Assembly: GCA_947625675.1 (NCBI GenBank)
Contig: CANQPH010000026.1
Span: forward strand, 1-40,038
DNA from: an uncultured Acetatifactor sp.
Lineage (GTDB): Bacteria; Bacillota; Clostridia; Lachnospirales; Lachnospiraceae
Length of the DNA stretch: 40,038 nt
Reading direction: 5' to 3'
Every line of letters starts with the position of its first letter. Position 1 is the stretch's first letter. Shown here piece by piece: positions 17,538 through 26,960 of the stretch. Below the pieces are notes generated by a model. The model worked only from the letters and a program-made list of their open reading frames with translations, did no database searches and was not told the origin of the DNA. Position numbers and translations under genes: made by a program.

Positions 17538-19946
17538 TCACTCCTTTCCCACAACTGCGGCGCTTTCCGGCATCACTGTGGCTCCCTGGTAGGATACCTC
17601 CTGCTCCGTATAGTTGATGATCACGTATTTGGTATCTCCGTTCTTCCGATAAGTGTTGATCACCACGCCCAGCTCCGGCACGTAGCGGTCCGTCCATTCA
17701 TAGCCCTGGACCTGGCTCAAAATTCCATTGATCTGTCCGTAAATCTCCTGGATCAGATCCTCGTACAGAACGTACTCCGTGGAGTAGAAATTGGCGGAAA
17801 AGGTATCCGACAGCTTGTAGGAAGGATCCTTGGACAAGATGAAGGCCGGCGAAAGATTGTAGTCAATCATCCGCAGGATGCAGTCCTGGGTGTAGAAGGA
17901 GAAATTGGCATAGGGCGCATACATCTCCATGGTGCCGTGGAGCACCATCTCCAGGAAGGGCACGGTGTCCGTCTCGAAGATGAACTGAGAGCCTCCCACC
18001 GGGGTCTGCAGGTACCGATCCGTATATTTCCACAGATACATGTTGGGCCGTTCCAGGTTCAGGGTGGTTTCCTCTTCCACCTCTTCCAACAGGTTCCGAT
18101 ACAGCTCGATGGCTTCCGTCAGGCTGGTCACCACCCCGTCCCGGTTCCAGTTGGAGGTGAGCACGTGGGGCATCTCCGTCAGGGTCAGGCTGGAGGAAAA
18201 GTCGCTGACGGACTTCGCCAGCCGTTTCGTCCAGTCCGTCACCTTTTCAGGGGTGGCGTAGCTGAAAACGGAAATGGGCACGTTGGCAGGAAGGATGTCC
18301 TCTTTGTTGATGCTCAAATACCAGTTGCTGATGCACTTCACCGCCGTATTGTAGTAAGCGGTCATTTCCCGGTTGACGGTGATCATGTCCCGGGACAGGG
18401 AGATGTCCACTCCCTTTTCTCCGAACTCCTGGATCAGCTTTTTGAAGCTGCCCTTATTGCCGACGGCGCTGGAAAACCGCATCTTATAGGGCTTGGTCAG
18501 GCTTTCTCCTTTTTTCTGCCAGCCGATGAGTCCGGAATTGATATTGGTGATGCCCCCGGCCATGATCTGGTCCAGGATCTCCGCCACATCATCGCTTCTG
18601 GTCACCTCCACCTGGGAGTTGCCCACGATGCCGCTCTCGGAATCCGCCATGATGAAATCCAGGCGGATGGGAATCTCTCCCTCGACGCCCTCCAGCGGGG
18701 TCAGCTCTCCTTTGCCGATCAGGTATTCCCGGTAGACCCGGGCCATGCCGGTATAATCCGCCGCCGGGGTGCCGTCGCTGCCGTCTCCGAACAGGAAAGC
18801 GTAGGTCATGTCGATATTGTACTTGTAGGTCTCGTCCATCTGCTTGAAATATCCGCTGCCCTGTTCATCGTAAATCTGATAGTAGTTGATATTCAGCTCA
18901 AATCTGGGATAAGCCCAGGTATAGGAAGTGCTCCGGGTGCCGTCCGGGTTGACCACCACGTCCATGTACTCCGCCCCTTCGTTGGCCCAGGCGGCAAAAG
19001 CCATCTGGCCATCGCCATGGGCGATGCCGAAGACCGGCATCACCGGATCCTTCACCGGCACGTCATCATGATAGGCGTAAGTATAAGTGGTCTCCGTGGC
19101 GTAATCCTTCCCGTAAATATCTCCTTCATAGGCGTTGAACACGGAGGTGTTGTCCACGAACCGGATGAGGCTGCCGCTGCCGTCCGGCACCAGCACATAG
19201 CCCGGCGTAATGTAATTGTCCACCGTTTCCCATTCCATGGTCTCCGGATTCATCACGTTCATCCTTCCGCCGCTGGCTCCCAGGAAGGGAGTGAGCTCCA
19301 CGGCCGCCAGGGAGTTCAGCCCGCTGCCGCTCATTTCCTCGTAAGGGATGAAATAATCAATGCTGTCTTCGCCCAGGGTGATATAGACATTCATGTCCAC
19401 CTGGGGCGACTGGAACCGAACCTCCAGGCAGTACTCCCGGTCGGAAATCTTCCGGAGGGCGGATTCCACGTCTTCCTCGGAAGCGGAGGAAAGGTATTTG
19501 ACCTTGTCGCTGTCGAAATATTCCACCGTGACCAGGGAATTGGCGATGCCCACGTAAGTGGTATTCAGGTCGTCCGGATAAGTCTCCGCCGCCTCCAGAA
19601 TCTCCTTTTCGGAAGCGCCCGCTTTTTCCAGATCCTTCACCGCATCCTTCACCGCCTTGGCAAAGGGCACGTCCGCCCCGGTCTTGATGCAGTAGCCGGT
19701 CTGCTTGTCCACGACGGCCAGGATGTCCCGGTCCTCCCGCCAATAATACCACACCGTCCCTGTCTCCAGCAAAAGCTCGTAATCCGAATATTCCTCCGGC
19801 GTATACTCCGCCTTCTGGGGCGCCGGCTTGGTGTCCCGGTTGGTACCCACGTAAGCCTCCGTCTCCAGAGAGACGCAGCCCATTTCCAGGGCCAGGACCA
19901 AGGCTGCGAGGGCCATGAGATTTTTCTTCTTTTTCTTAAAAAACAT
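17538..19946 (-). CDS. DUF5696-like exported protein, transporter-associated
   Basis: An 802-residue protein that I match to the DUF5696 family from overall sequence; its function is not established. Residues 1-10 are basic (MFFKKKKKN) and 11-30 hydrophobic, a signal peptide or anchor, so the bulk should be outside the membrane. Residues about 45-390 look beta-rich. Residues about 400-720 look like a TIM-barrel-type region (IRLDFIMADSESGIV, GITNINSGLIGWQKKGES, KGVDISLSRDM), which makes a glycosidase-like fold possible, but I see no certain catalytic pair. The start overlaps the NHL-Yip1 gene by 11 bases, with AAGGAG upstream, implying coupled translation, and the stop is six bases from the next permease. 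This spacing suggests the three form one membrane complex or are made in fixed ratio. Confidence 0.7.
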   Translation of the reverse strand: MFFKKKKKNLMALAALVLALEMGCVSLETEAYVGTNRDTKPAPQKAEYTPEEYSDYELLLETGTVWYYWREDRDILAVVDKQTGYCIKTGADVPFAKAVKDAVKDLEKAGASEKEILEAAETYPDDLNTTYVGIANSLVTVEYFDSDKVKYLSSASEEDVESALRKISDREYCLEVRFQSPQVDMNVYITLGEDSIDYFIPYEEMSGSGLNSLAAVELTPFLGASGGRMNVMNPETMEWETVDNYITPGYVLVPDGSGSLIRFVDNTSVFNAYEGDIYGKDYATETTYTYAYHDDVPVKDPVMPVFGIAHGDGQMAFAAWANEGAEYMDVVVNPDGTRSTSYTWAYPRFELNINYYQIYDEQGSGYFKQMDETYKYNIDMTYAFLFGDGSDGTPAADYTGMARVYREYLIGKGELTPLEGVEGEIPIRLDFIMADSESGIVGNSQVEVTRSDDVAEILDQIMAGGITNINSGLIGWQKKGESLTKPYKMRFSSAVGNKGSFKKLIQEFGEKGVDISLSRDMITVNREMTAYYNTAVKCISNWYLSINKEDILPANVPISVFSYATPEKVTDWTKRLAKSVSDFSSSLTLTEMPHVLTSNWNRDGVVTSLTEAIELYRNLLEEVEEETTLNLERPNMYLWKYTDRYLQTPVGGSQFIFETDTVPFLEMVLHGTMEMYAPYANFSFYTQDCILRMIDYNLSPAFILSKDPSYKLSDTFSANFYSTEYVLYEDLIQEIYGQINGILSQVQGYEWTDRYVPELGVVINTYRKNGDTKYVIINYTEQEVSYQGATVMPESAAVVGKE

Positions 19947-21996
19947 TCTGGATCATCTCCTTTCCAACGGAAGTAAGGAAGGTGTACAGACTGTTCCACA
20001 TAATGGAAATGATGATTCCCACCACCGCCACAATGATCATGAACACCACCGTCAGCACAATGCTCTTGACGGTTTCCCCGAAGGTATAGTCATGCACCGT
20101 CTGCAGGCCGATGAAGATGGTGATCACGCTCCAGGTGATGCCGATCACCAGGGCGATGGTCAGCAGGAAGGACTCGTTGAAGGTCAGTATGTAGGACACC
20201 GCCGTGACCCCGAACAGGGCGATCATGGTGGGCATCAGGCCGTAGGCGGGGATCATGTAGATCTGCTTGAAGGTGCCGTCGCCATCGTTGATGCTGGTCA
20301 CCAGATAGTTGCAGATGATAAACAGGCCCAGCAGCACGAAAAAGCCCAGGACGATGGATGCGATATCCATGTCCTCCACCTTCACCGTCTGATAGATAAA
20401 GCCCTTCAAGGTCTTAAAGGCCATGAAATCCAGGAAGAACAACGCATAGATCACGGTGCAGGCCAGGACGGATCCCTGCCTGTGCTGCCGGATCTCATAA
20501 TAGTAATCCATGGGATGCCTGGGGGTTTTCAGGGCGTACAGGATATCCTTCCAGACGGGCACCCGGCCGGCTTTTTCCCTGGCCTGGCGCAGGCCCTGGG
20601 CCAAATGGCCTCCTTTTTTGCTGTCCGCAATCTGAATGATCTTTTTCAGGACAAACAGACCGATGACTGCACCCAGGATGGGCCCCAGCCACTTTTGGAT
20701 CCACTTGTTGCGGACCTCCCAGAAGGACTGGGAATAGAAATCCTTGTTGTTGGCCACTTCAAAATGCTCCAGGGAGGCCGCATAATCCTCCGCATGGAGG
20801 TAGGCCTTGCCCACGCCGTTGTGGGCCAGCACGGACATCTGGTTCAGCTTCAGCACTTCGTTCCAGCTGGCCATGGCTTCCTCGTACAGACCGTTCTCAT
20901 ACAAGTCCATGGACTGATACACCATCTGGGCGTATTCCGTGGGCTTGAAGGACTGCAGATATCCCTTGGAACCGTCCACGGCCCAGATGTTGCCGTCCAG
21001 ATCCACGGCGATGGAGGGCAGGGATGCGAACAATCCCACGATATCCACCGTGGTCACGGCGGAGCCCAGGCTAAAGATTTCCTCTCCGTTCTTGGAGTAA
21101 ATGTCAATGTAGCCGGAGGCGGAACTGGTATAGATCAAGCCCCGGTTGTCCACATAGACGTCCGTCAGGTCGTCGTAGGACCACACGTCGGTCTTGAACA
21201 TGTTGCCGCCGTTGGTGCTGTGCTTCTTCATGCCGTTGCGGTTGGTGCCGCTGGTGGCGGTATAGACGATCCCGTCCTGGTCCACGAACACATTGGTGAA
21301 CACGGTGGGATTGATGTCCATCAGGTTGGCCAGCTGGGCCCTGGTGAAGAGCAGCTGCTGCAGCCTCTGGGAAAAGGTGAGGTCCGCATCGTTCACTGCG
21401 AAATACCCCAGGAACTCTCCGGTCTTGGCCAGCTGGATGACGCCGTTGTAGACGCCCTCGCCGATGAGGTACACGTTGCCGCCGCTGTCCACGGCCACCC
21501 GCTTGGGCTCATAATTGGTGTCGGCGAAAATAGGGGCGTCGGGCCTTCCCAGCTTGCCGGTCTGGTTGAAATCCTTGTCGAAAATGAGCACGGCCTTGGC
21601 TCCCACGTCCGCCACGTAGATATCCCCCGCAGCCGTCACGCAGACGCCCCTGGGGCTCACGAATTCCTCACAGGTCAGGATGTCCTCCACCTGGCCCCGG
21701 CGGATGTCGTACTTCACGATCCGTTTATTGCCGGTGTCCGCAATATAAAGCATGTTCTCCTGGTCAATGAAGAGATCCTCCGGGGAGGACAGGCCCAGCT
21801 CCGTCACCGTCTTGTCCGGCAGATAGGCGTCCTGGGTGCGCTCCCAGTAATCGTTTTCATCCGCCGCATAGGTATAAGAGGTGGCCTGGTTGGCGCTCAC
21901 CTGTAAGGGCGTCTGCAGGAGGACCAGGAGCACGGCCGGAAGGAACAACAGTTTTTTCATGATGTTTCTTTTTTTGCTGATATTTCCTTTTATCAT
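19936..21996 (-). CDS. NHL beta-propeller / Yip1-like membrane protein
   Basis: A 686-residue protein with an unusual domain order. Residues about 13-36 form a signal peptide (MKKLLFLPAVLLVLLQT, then VSANQ). Residues about 50-350 contain NHL-type propeller repeats (SPEDLFIDQENMLYIADTGN, SPRGVCVTAAGDIYVADVG, LPSIAVDLDGNIWAVD). Residues about 365-430 resemble TPR helices (YENGLYEEAMASWNEVLKLN). One membrane helix follows (WLGPILGAVIGLFVL), a basic stretch, then four or five helices like the Yip1 domain to the C terminus. The propeller should be extracellular. I infer a sensor or scaffold attached to the ABC importer; the biochemical role is unknown. The first ATG has AGGAAGGAG upstream and is preferred over M13, which has none. 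Gap to the upstream permease is 12 bases. Confidence 0.75.
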   Translation of the reverse strand: MIKGNISKKRNIMKKLLFLPAVLLVLLQTPLQVSANQATSYTYAADENDYWERTQDAYLPDKTVTELGLSSPEDLFIDQENMLYIADTGNKRIVKYDIRRGQVEDILTCEEFVSPRGVCVTAAGDIYVADVGAKAVLIFDKDFNQTGKLGRPDAPIFADTNYEPKRVAVDSGGNVYLIGEGVYNGVIQLAKTGEFLGYFAVNDADLTFSQRLQQLLFTRAQLANLMDINPTVFTNVFVDQDGIVYTATSGTNRNGMKKHSTNGGNMFKTDVWSYDDLTDVYVDNRGLIYTSSASGYIDIYSKNGEEIFSLGSAVTTVDIVGLFASLPSIAVDLDGNIWAVDGSKGYLQSFKPTEYAQMVYQSMDLYENGLYEEAMASWNEVLKLNQMSVLAHNGVGKAYLHAEDYAASLEHFEVANNKDFYSQSFWEVRNKWIQKWLGPILGAVIGLFVLKKIIQIADSKKGGHLAQGLRQAREKAGRVPVWKDILYALKTPRHPMDYYYEIRQHRQGSVLACTVIYALFFLDFMAFKTLKGFIYQTVKVEDMDIASIVLGFFVLLGLFIICNYLVTSINDGDGTFKQIYMIPAYGLMPTMIALFGVTAVSYILTFNESFLLTIALVIGITWSVITIFIGLQTVHDYTFGETVKSIVLTVVFMIIVAVVGIIISIMWNSLYTFLTSVGKEMIQNVF

Positions 21997-22008
21997 GGCT
22001 TCTCCTTC

Positions 22009-22899
22009 CTACTTGATGCCCGAATGGCTCATGGTATTCATCACCTGGGACTGCATGCAGATGAAGATGATCAGGTTGGGCAGGAACAAAAGCACCGATG
22101 CCGCAGCCGTCATGCCTGCCGCCGCCACCGTGTTGTTGGTGGACAGGGAATTCAGATAGTAAGCCAGAGTCCTCATGGTATCGTTGTTCACATAGTTGTT
22201 GGAAGCCTCCGTGGCCATCCAGACCTGCTGGAAGGTCAGCACGATGGAGGTGGCCAGGGCCGGACGGATCAGGGGAATGATGATCTTGCGAATGATGGTC
22301 AGCTCCTTGGCGCCGTCCATGACGGCCGCTTCGATGAGGGCGTCCGGAATCTGATCCGTAAACTGCTTCACCAGGAACAGGCCCACGGGCATGGCCGCCA
22401 GGGGCAGCACGTGCACCAGCCAGGTGTCCGTCAGATGCAGCTTGACGATCACCAGATACCGGGAAATGGCCACTGCGGTGGGCACGAACATCAGGGCCAG
22501 CTGATTGATCTCGAACAGGGTGGCCTTGCCCTTGAAATTCTTCTTGGCAAAGGTATAGGCTCCCAGGATGGTGATGATCAGGTTCAGGAGCACCGTCAGC
22601 ACCGTCACCAGCACGGAGTTCAGCAGGTAACGAAGCATGGGAACTCCCGTGGTGCTGGAAAGGGCGAACAGGCTCTTGAAGTTGTTGGTGGTCGGATTAT
22701 GGGCCACTATGTGGGGCGGGAAGGCGAACAGCTCGCCCAGGGGCATGAAGGCCCGGCTGACCAGCATGACCACCGGCAGCACCATGAAGACCGCAAGGGG
22801 AACCAGGATCGCATAGAACTTGATCTGCCCTCTGGAAAAATGTCTCGGATTGATGCGGGAACCCTGGAAGTCGCCCCGCCTTTGTTTTCTTTTTTTCAT
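22009..22899 (-). CDS. ABC sugar permease, MalG type
   Basis: A 296-residue permease with a basic N-terminal tail, six predicted membrane helices and the EAA loop (EAAVMDGAKELTIIRKI). Ribosome site AAGGAGG stands just before the start, 12 bases after the preceding MalF-type gene. It forms the first permease pair of the operon, lying next to the 1001-residue binding protein. Confidence 0.9.
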   Translation of the reverse strand: MKKRKQRRGDFQGSRINPRHFSRGQIKFYAILVPLAVFMVLPVVMLVSRAFMPLGELFAFPPHIVAHNPTTNNFKSLFALSSTTGVPMLRYLLNSVLVTVLTVLLNLIITILGAYTFAKKNFKGKATLFEINQLALMFVPTAVAISRYLVIVKLHLTDTWLVHVLPLAAMPVGLFLVKQFTDQIPDALIEAAVMDGAKELTIIRKIIIPLIRPALATSIVLTFQQVWMATEASNNYVNNDTMRTLAYYLNSLSTNNTVAAAGMTAAASVLLFLPNLIIFICMQSQVMNTMSHSGIK

Positions 22900-22911
22900 G
22901 GCTGCACCTCC

Positions 22912-23829
22912 TTAGTCATTGTCGCCGAAGAGTCTTCCGGCCACCTTGTTGAATGCGTACACCACCAACAGAAGCACCACGGAGACGGCCGCCGCATAAC
23001 CCATCTCGTACCGCAGGAAGCCGTAGTCATCGATGTGGTTGGTGATCAGCTGTCCGGAATAATTGGGGGTCGGGTTGGCGCCGCTCAAGGTCACGCCGAT
23101 CCAGCCCATGTTGAAGGCGTTCACGATGGCCATGACCGCGCCGAAGAACATCTGGGGCTTCATGGAGGGCACCGTGATGTAGACGATTTCCTGGAAACGG
23201 TTCCTCAGGCCGTCCACGTAGGCCGCCTCGTACAGCTCCTGGTCGATGTTCAGGATACCGGAGATCATGGACAGGAAGCCGATTCCCATGGCGGACCAGA
23301 GGGAGACGATGATCATGATCAGCATGAAATAGTCGCTGGTCAGCAGGAACTGAATGGGCGTGTCGATGAGCCCCAGCCGCAGCAGGAAGCTGTTGATGTA
23401 GCCGGACTGGTCGCCGGAAAAAATGGTCTTCCAGATCACGCCGATGAACACGCTGCCCAGCATGGAGGGCGTGTAAATGCAGAGGGCCAGCACCGTCCTG
23501 GGAATGGGCTGGATCTGGGCCAGCATCCACGCCAGCAGGAAGGAAATCACGTAACCCCCCGGGCCCACGATCAGGGCGTAGAGGAAGGTGTTGGGCAGCA
23601 CATATTTCAGGAAAACTTCGTCCTGGGTGAACAGGGTGATATAGTTCAAAAGTCCCGTGAAGGTGGGGGCGTTGATCACGTCAAAATAGGTGAAGGACAG
23701 AGCCATGGCGATCAGCACCGGCACCAGGATAAAGGTGGAAAACAGGATGATGTAGGGCAGGAGCATGAGGTATGCCTTCCCGTCTTCCCTGGTAAAAAAT
23801 TTCTTTTTCTTGGTCGTTCCCTGACTCAT
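22912..23829 (-). CDS. ABC sugar permease, MalF type
   Basis: A 305-residue permease. The N terminus ([12 protein letters not shown]) is cytoplasmic, then [20 protein letters not shown] starts the membrane part. EAA loop: [19 protein letters not shown]. The start codon overlaps the stop of the 1001-residue binding protein (ATGA, 23829-23826), so the two are translationally coupled, with GGGAGGTGAG upstream. This coupling ties the permease to that binding protein rather than to the 587-residue lipoprotein. Confidence 0.9.
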   Translation of the reverse strand: MSQGTTKKKKFFTREDGKAYLMLLPYIILFSTFILVPVLIAMALSFTYFDVINAPTFTGLLNYITLFTQDEVFLKYVLPNTFLYALIVGPGGYVISFLLAWMLAQIQPIPRTVLALCIYTPSMLGSVFIGVIWKTIFSGDQSGYINSFLLRLGLIDTPIQFLLTSDYFMLIMIIVSLWSAMGIGFLSMISGILNIDQELYEAAYVDGLRNRFQEIVYITVPSMKPQMFFGAVMAIVNAFNMGWIGVTLSGANPTPNYSGQLITNHIDDYGFLRYEMGYAAAVSVVLLLVVYAFNKVAGRLFGDND

Positions 23830-26800
23830 TCCTGCTCACCTCCCTTTGCTTGGTCCATCTGCTCCTGGATCCAGTCGATATCCCGGATCACATATGGTTT
23901 CAGCAGATTTCCGTCGTCGTCATAGAAGCCCAGCTCCTTCATCTTCTTCTTGATCTCCCGGTTGATGGCGATGACCTTTTCGTCCGCCGCCACCTGGGCG
24001 GAAGTCCCGTCGAAGACCATGGCGTTCCAGATGTCGGAAATGGAACGCTCCAGCAGATACTGGCCGGGGGTTCTGGGCACGTCCCGAAGGTACTGCACCA
24101 TGTCCAGAACCACTTCCTTGTCCTCCTGGTCAATGGGCGCCTGCTCCAGGGCCTCCACGTTGGAAGGCAGCCAGAAATAGGTATCCCCGTAGGTGGAACG
24201 CAGGGTATAGGTGTATTCCACCTGGACGTCCGTGCGGGTCCACCACTTCATGAACTCCCAGGCTTCCTCCGGCATATCCGTGTCGGCGAAGATCACGCCG
24301 CCGGTGCCGTTGGCGATGAAGTTACGGTTCACGCTTCCGTCCTCCTGCACCGTGCCCAGGTAAGAGGAAAGCTTCCACTGTCCATCCAGCTCCGTGGCCC
24401 CGTTCTTGATGAGGATGTAGGTATTGGAATCCACGATGCCGATGGGAAGCACGGAGTAACGGAAGGAATTGAAGAATTCCTGCACCTGGGTGTCCAGGGA
24501 ATAGGCCACGAACAGTTCGCCCAGCTTCTTCAGTCCCTTGACGGCGCCGGGCTGATCGATGGCGGTCAGGGTGCCGTCGTCGGTATAGAGCTTTCCGCCG
24601 TTCTGGAAGATCAGGGGCGTGGTCTGGTAAAACCACTTATACCCCACGCCAGAGGAAATGTTGTGGTAAAAGTTCATGCCGTAACGCTGCAGGCTGGGAA
24701 GCAGCTCCACCAGTTCGTCCCAGGTGTCCGGCGCCTCCAGGCCCAGATTTTCAAAAATATCCGTGCGGTAAATGACGGCGTCGAAATCCAGAGTCTCCGG
24801 CATGGCGTAGATCCCTTCGTTATAAACGTAAGGAACCATGGCCCCCGCCACGAAACGGTTGGCCACCTGCCAAAAATCCTCATACTGCGTCATATCATAC
24901 AGGGCACCCCGGCATGCCAGGTCGAAAGGCATGTGGGAGGCCAGCCCCAAGGCCACGTCCGGCGTCTCGTCCGCCGCCGAGGCCAGGGTCAGCTTGTTGG
25001 CGTCGGGCATGACGGAGATCTTGACCTTGATCCCGGTCTCCGGCGTGAACTCCGTGTCCACCAGCTTCTGCAGCAGATCCACGTGAGTCAGGGCCCTGGC
25101 CACCCAGATGTCCAGCTCGTCCTCCTGGGCGGAAGAGATCTTGTATTTCTCGGAAACAAAGGAATAATAAACGGTCTTCAGACCGTCCAGGGCTTTGGCG
25201 AACAGGCCCGCCTCCGCCCGGGGCATCTTGTCCTCTCCGAAAGCGTAGATGCCGTCCAGGGAGAACTTGATATTCATGATGGAGGAAGTGAATTTGCTCA
25301 CCGCCACCAGCACGGAGTTGTCCGCACCCGTAAGGCTATTGGTATACAGGGCGATCTCGTCCGGGTACTCCGCCATGTCGTCGATGAACACGTCCGCCTT
25401 GTCCAAATAGGAAAGCAGGGCCCCGTTGACGCCGAAGTTGGAATCCTCCTGGAGCTCGTAACGGATATGCTGCATGATGGTCTTGTAGGCCGCCAGGTAG
25501 TCCGGGATCTCCGGGATGTACTCCGTCATTTTCCAGGTCCGGTATTTATCCGCATCCTGACCGGAGATCTTTTTGATGTCCAGGGAAAACTGGGTCACGT
25601 GTTCCGCAATGAGCTGTCCGTAATGCCAGGCCTCCACCACCGGCTCCATTTCCGTCCGGATGGTCAGGGTATGGGTTCCTGCAGACAGATAGACGTAATA
25701 GGGATTCCCTTCCTCGTCGGACAGCACCTCGTTGGCCCATCCTCCGTCGGTATAAGGGAAAGCGTAGCATTCCAATTCCCGGAAAGGCACTTCTCCATCG
25801 ATCCGGATGCTCTCATAGGAAGCGAACTCTTCCTTGTCGTTCATATAATGGAAGCCCAGCTGGTACAGCCCTTCCTTCGCCGCCGTGAACTCATAGCTGA
25901 TCTCGTTGCCCGGCTTGGTCCAGGATAGGGTGTTCAAAAGCTTGTATTCCGCATCATAAGGGGTCATGGCCGGATTGGCCGTGGAATTATAGATGATCTC
26001 CGCAGAGTTCTTCACCGTATAATCCGTAGCGCCGATAAAGATGGTATCCTCTTTGGAAACCACCTGCTTTCCCCCGTATTGCTTCTGATATTCCTCATAA
26101 GAGGGAGCCCGTTCCGAAGGAGCCTCTACGTAGAGGGTTCCCAGGGCCAGGCCGTCGTTGGAACGATTGGCCAGGGTGATGACATTCTCCCCGGCTTCCA
26201 ACGTCATATATAATGGGTGTGTGGAAGAATAGGTATTGTTGTAGAGGGGAGCCTTTTTCCACTCCCTCACCCTTTCCTGGGTGGGAGCGATCTCATCCCC
26301 ATAACGGTCCGTCAGATACTCTTCCACGGAATCCTGCCAGTAAAGGGAAAGCTCCACCGTCTTCCACTCCTGGAAGGGAGCTTCTCCGTTCAGGCTCACT
26401 TCCACCGTGTAATCCAGGTAAGAATCCCCTGCGGAAAAATAATCCACCGCCAGGCAGTACACTCCCGTTTTTTCCACGTTAATCTTGTATTCTGCGCTCT
26501 CCTCATAGTCGAGCGCCACCGCCCGGCCGTCATAAGCCGGGTCCCCCGCCGCCGGTTCGTAAGCCGCAGCGGCACTCTCGGGAGAAGCCGTCATCGTCCC
26601 CACGCCGTTCTCCGCATCCAGATACATCAGATAATCCGTATACATGTAGTCCGAAGAGACGAGAGAATCGGACAAAAGCTCATAAGCCTGCCGCAACTCT
26701 TCCGGGCTGACATCTTCCACATATTCGGCATGGTTCAAATTGAAAATCAGATAGAGCCCGCAGCAGCAGACGGCCAGCACGACGGCCCATGTGACTATTT

Positions 26801-26831
26801 TCTTGATAATCCTCGCCTTTTTCGACTTCAT
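23826..26831 (-). CDS. Large membrane-anchored solute-binding protein with two beta-sandwich modules
   Basis: A 1001-residue extracytoplasmic protein. Residues 10-30 are a hydrophobic segment with a Cys run ([14 protein letters not shown]); it does not fit a strict lipobox, so it may be a plain membrane anchor. Residues about 90-235 and about 275-415 look like two galactose-binding/CBM-type beta-sandwich domains (each with a strand pattern such as [19 protein letters not shown] and [19 protein letters not shown]). A helical spacer (about 420-600) follows. Residues about 610-1000 are a MalE-type binding domain ([50 protein letters not shown]). The family is normally 400-450 residues, so more than half is added. 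It may capture polymer or long oligosaccharides directly at the permease. GAGGAG stands before the ATG. Confidence 0.82.
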   Translation of the reverse strand: MKSKKARIIKKIVTWAVVLAVCCCGLYLIFNLNHAEYVEDVSPEELRQAYELLSDSLVSSDYMYTDYLMYLDAENGVGTMTASPESAAAAYEPAAGDPAYDGRAVALDYEESAEYKINVEKTGVYCLAVDYFSAGDSYLDYTVEVSLNGEAPFQEWKTVELSLYWQDSVEEYLTDRYGDEIAPTQERVREWKKAPLYNNTYSSTHPLYMTLEAGENVITLANRSNDGLALGTLYVEAPSERAPSYEEYQKQYGGKQVVSKEDTIFIGATDYTVKNSAEIIYNSTANPAMTPYDAEYKLLNTLSWTKPGNEISYEFTAAKEGLYQLGFHYMNDKEEFASYESIRIDGEVPFRELECYAFPYTDGGWANEVLSDEEGNPYYVYLSAGTHTLTIRTEMEPVVEAWHYGQLIAEHVTQFSLDIKKISGQDADKYRTWKMTEYIPEIPDYLAAYKTIMQHIRYELQEDSNFGVNGALLSYLDKADVFIDDMAEYPDEIALYTNSLTGADNSVLVAVSKFTSSIMNIKFSLDGIYAFGEDKMPRAEAGLFAKALDGLKTVYYSFVSEKYKISSAQEDELDIWVARALTHVDLLQKLVDTEFTPETGIKVKISVMPDANKLTLASAADETPDVALGLASHMPFDLACRGALYDMTQYEDFWQVANRFVAGAMVPYVYNEGIYAMPETLDFDAVIYRTDIFENLGLEAPDTWDELVELLPSLQRYGMNFYHNISSGVGYKWFYQTTPLIFQNGGKLYTDDGTLTAIDQPGAVKGLKKLGELFVAYSLDTQVQEFFNSFRYSVLPIGIVDSNTYILIKNGATELDGQWKLSSYLGTVQEDGSVNRNFIANGTGGVIFADTDMPEEAWEFMKWWTRTDVQVEYTYTLRSTYGDTYFWLPSNVEALEQAPIDQEDKEVVLDMVQYLRDVPRTPGQYLLERSISDIWNAMVFDGTSAQVAADEKVIAINREIKKKMKELGFYDDDGNLLKPYVIRDIDWIQEQMDQAKGGEQE

Positions 26832-26960
26832 GAATGTGCTCCTCTTTTTTGAAAAGAAGGATCCATTATTTCCACACGAACGTGCTTTATAACAGATCCT
26901 TCTTCTTTCACTTACTTCAATTCTCCTGCCCCGGTCATGGCATGCGGGAACAGCTTGTCA
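26832..26960 (-). promoter_or_regulatory. Intercistronic stem-loop after the binding lipoprotein
   Basis: On the minus strand AAGAAGGATC (26904-26895) pairs perfectly with GATCCTTCTT (26863-26854), followed by TTC; the 31-base loop contains a small CACG/CGTG hairpin. It lies between the 587-residue binding protein and the 1001-residue protein. It could be a partial terminator or an mRNA-protecting hairpin that raises the level of the upstream binding protein, a common pattern in ABC operons. The T-run is weak. Confidence 0.55.

Noticed and set aside
16371..19976. A 1201-codon plus-strand open frame, and similar long plus-strand frames at 4264-6360, 23850-25928 and 28912-31086
   Set aside because: They lie antisense to genes with clear family motifs, lack ribosome sites and known domains, and follow from the high GC content and codon bias of the real minus-strand genes.
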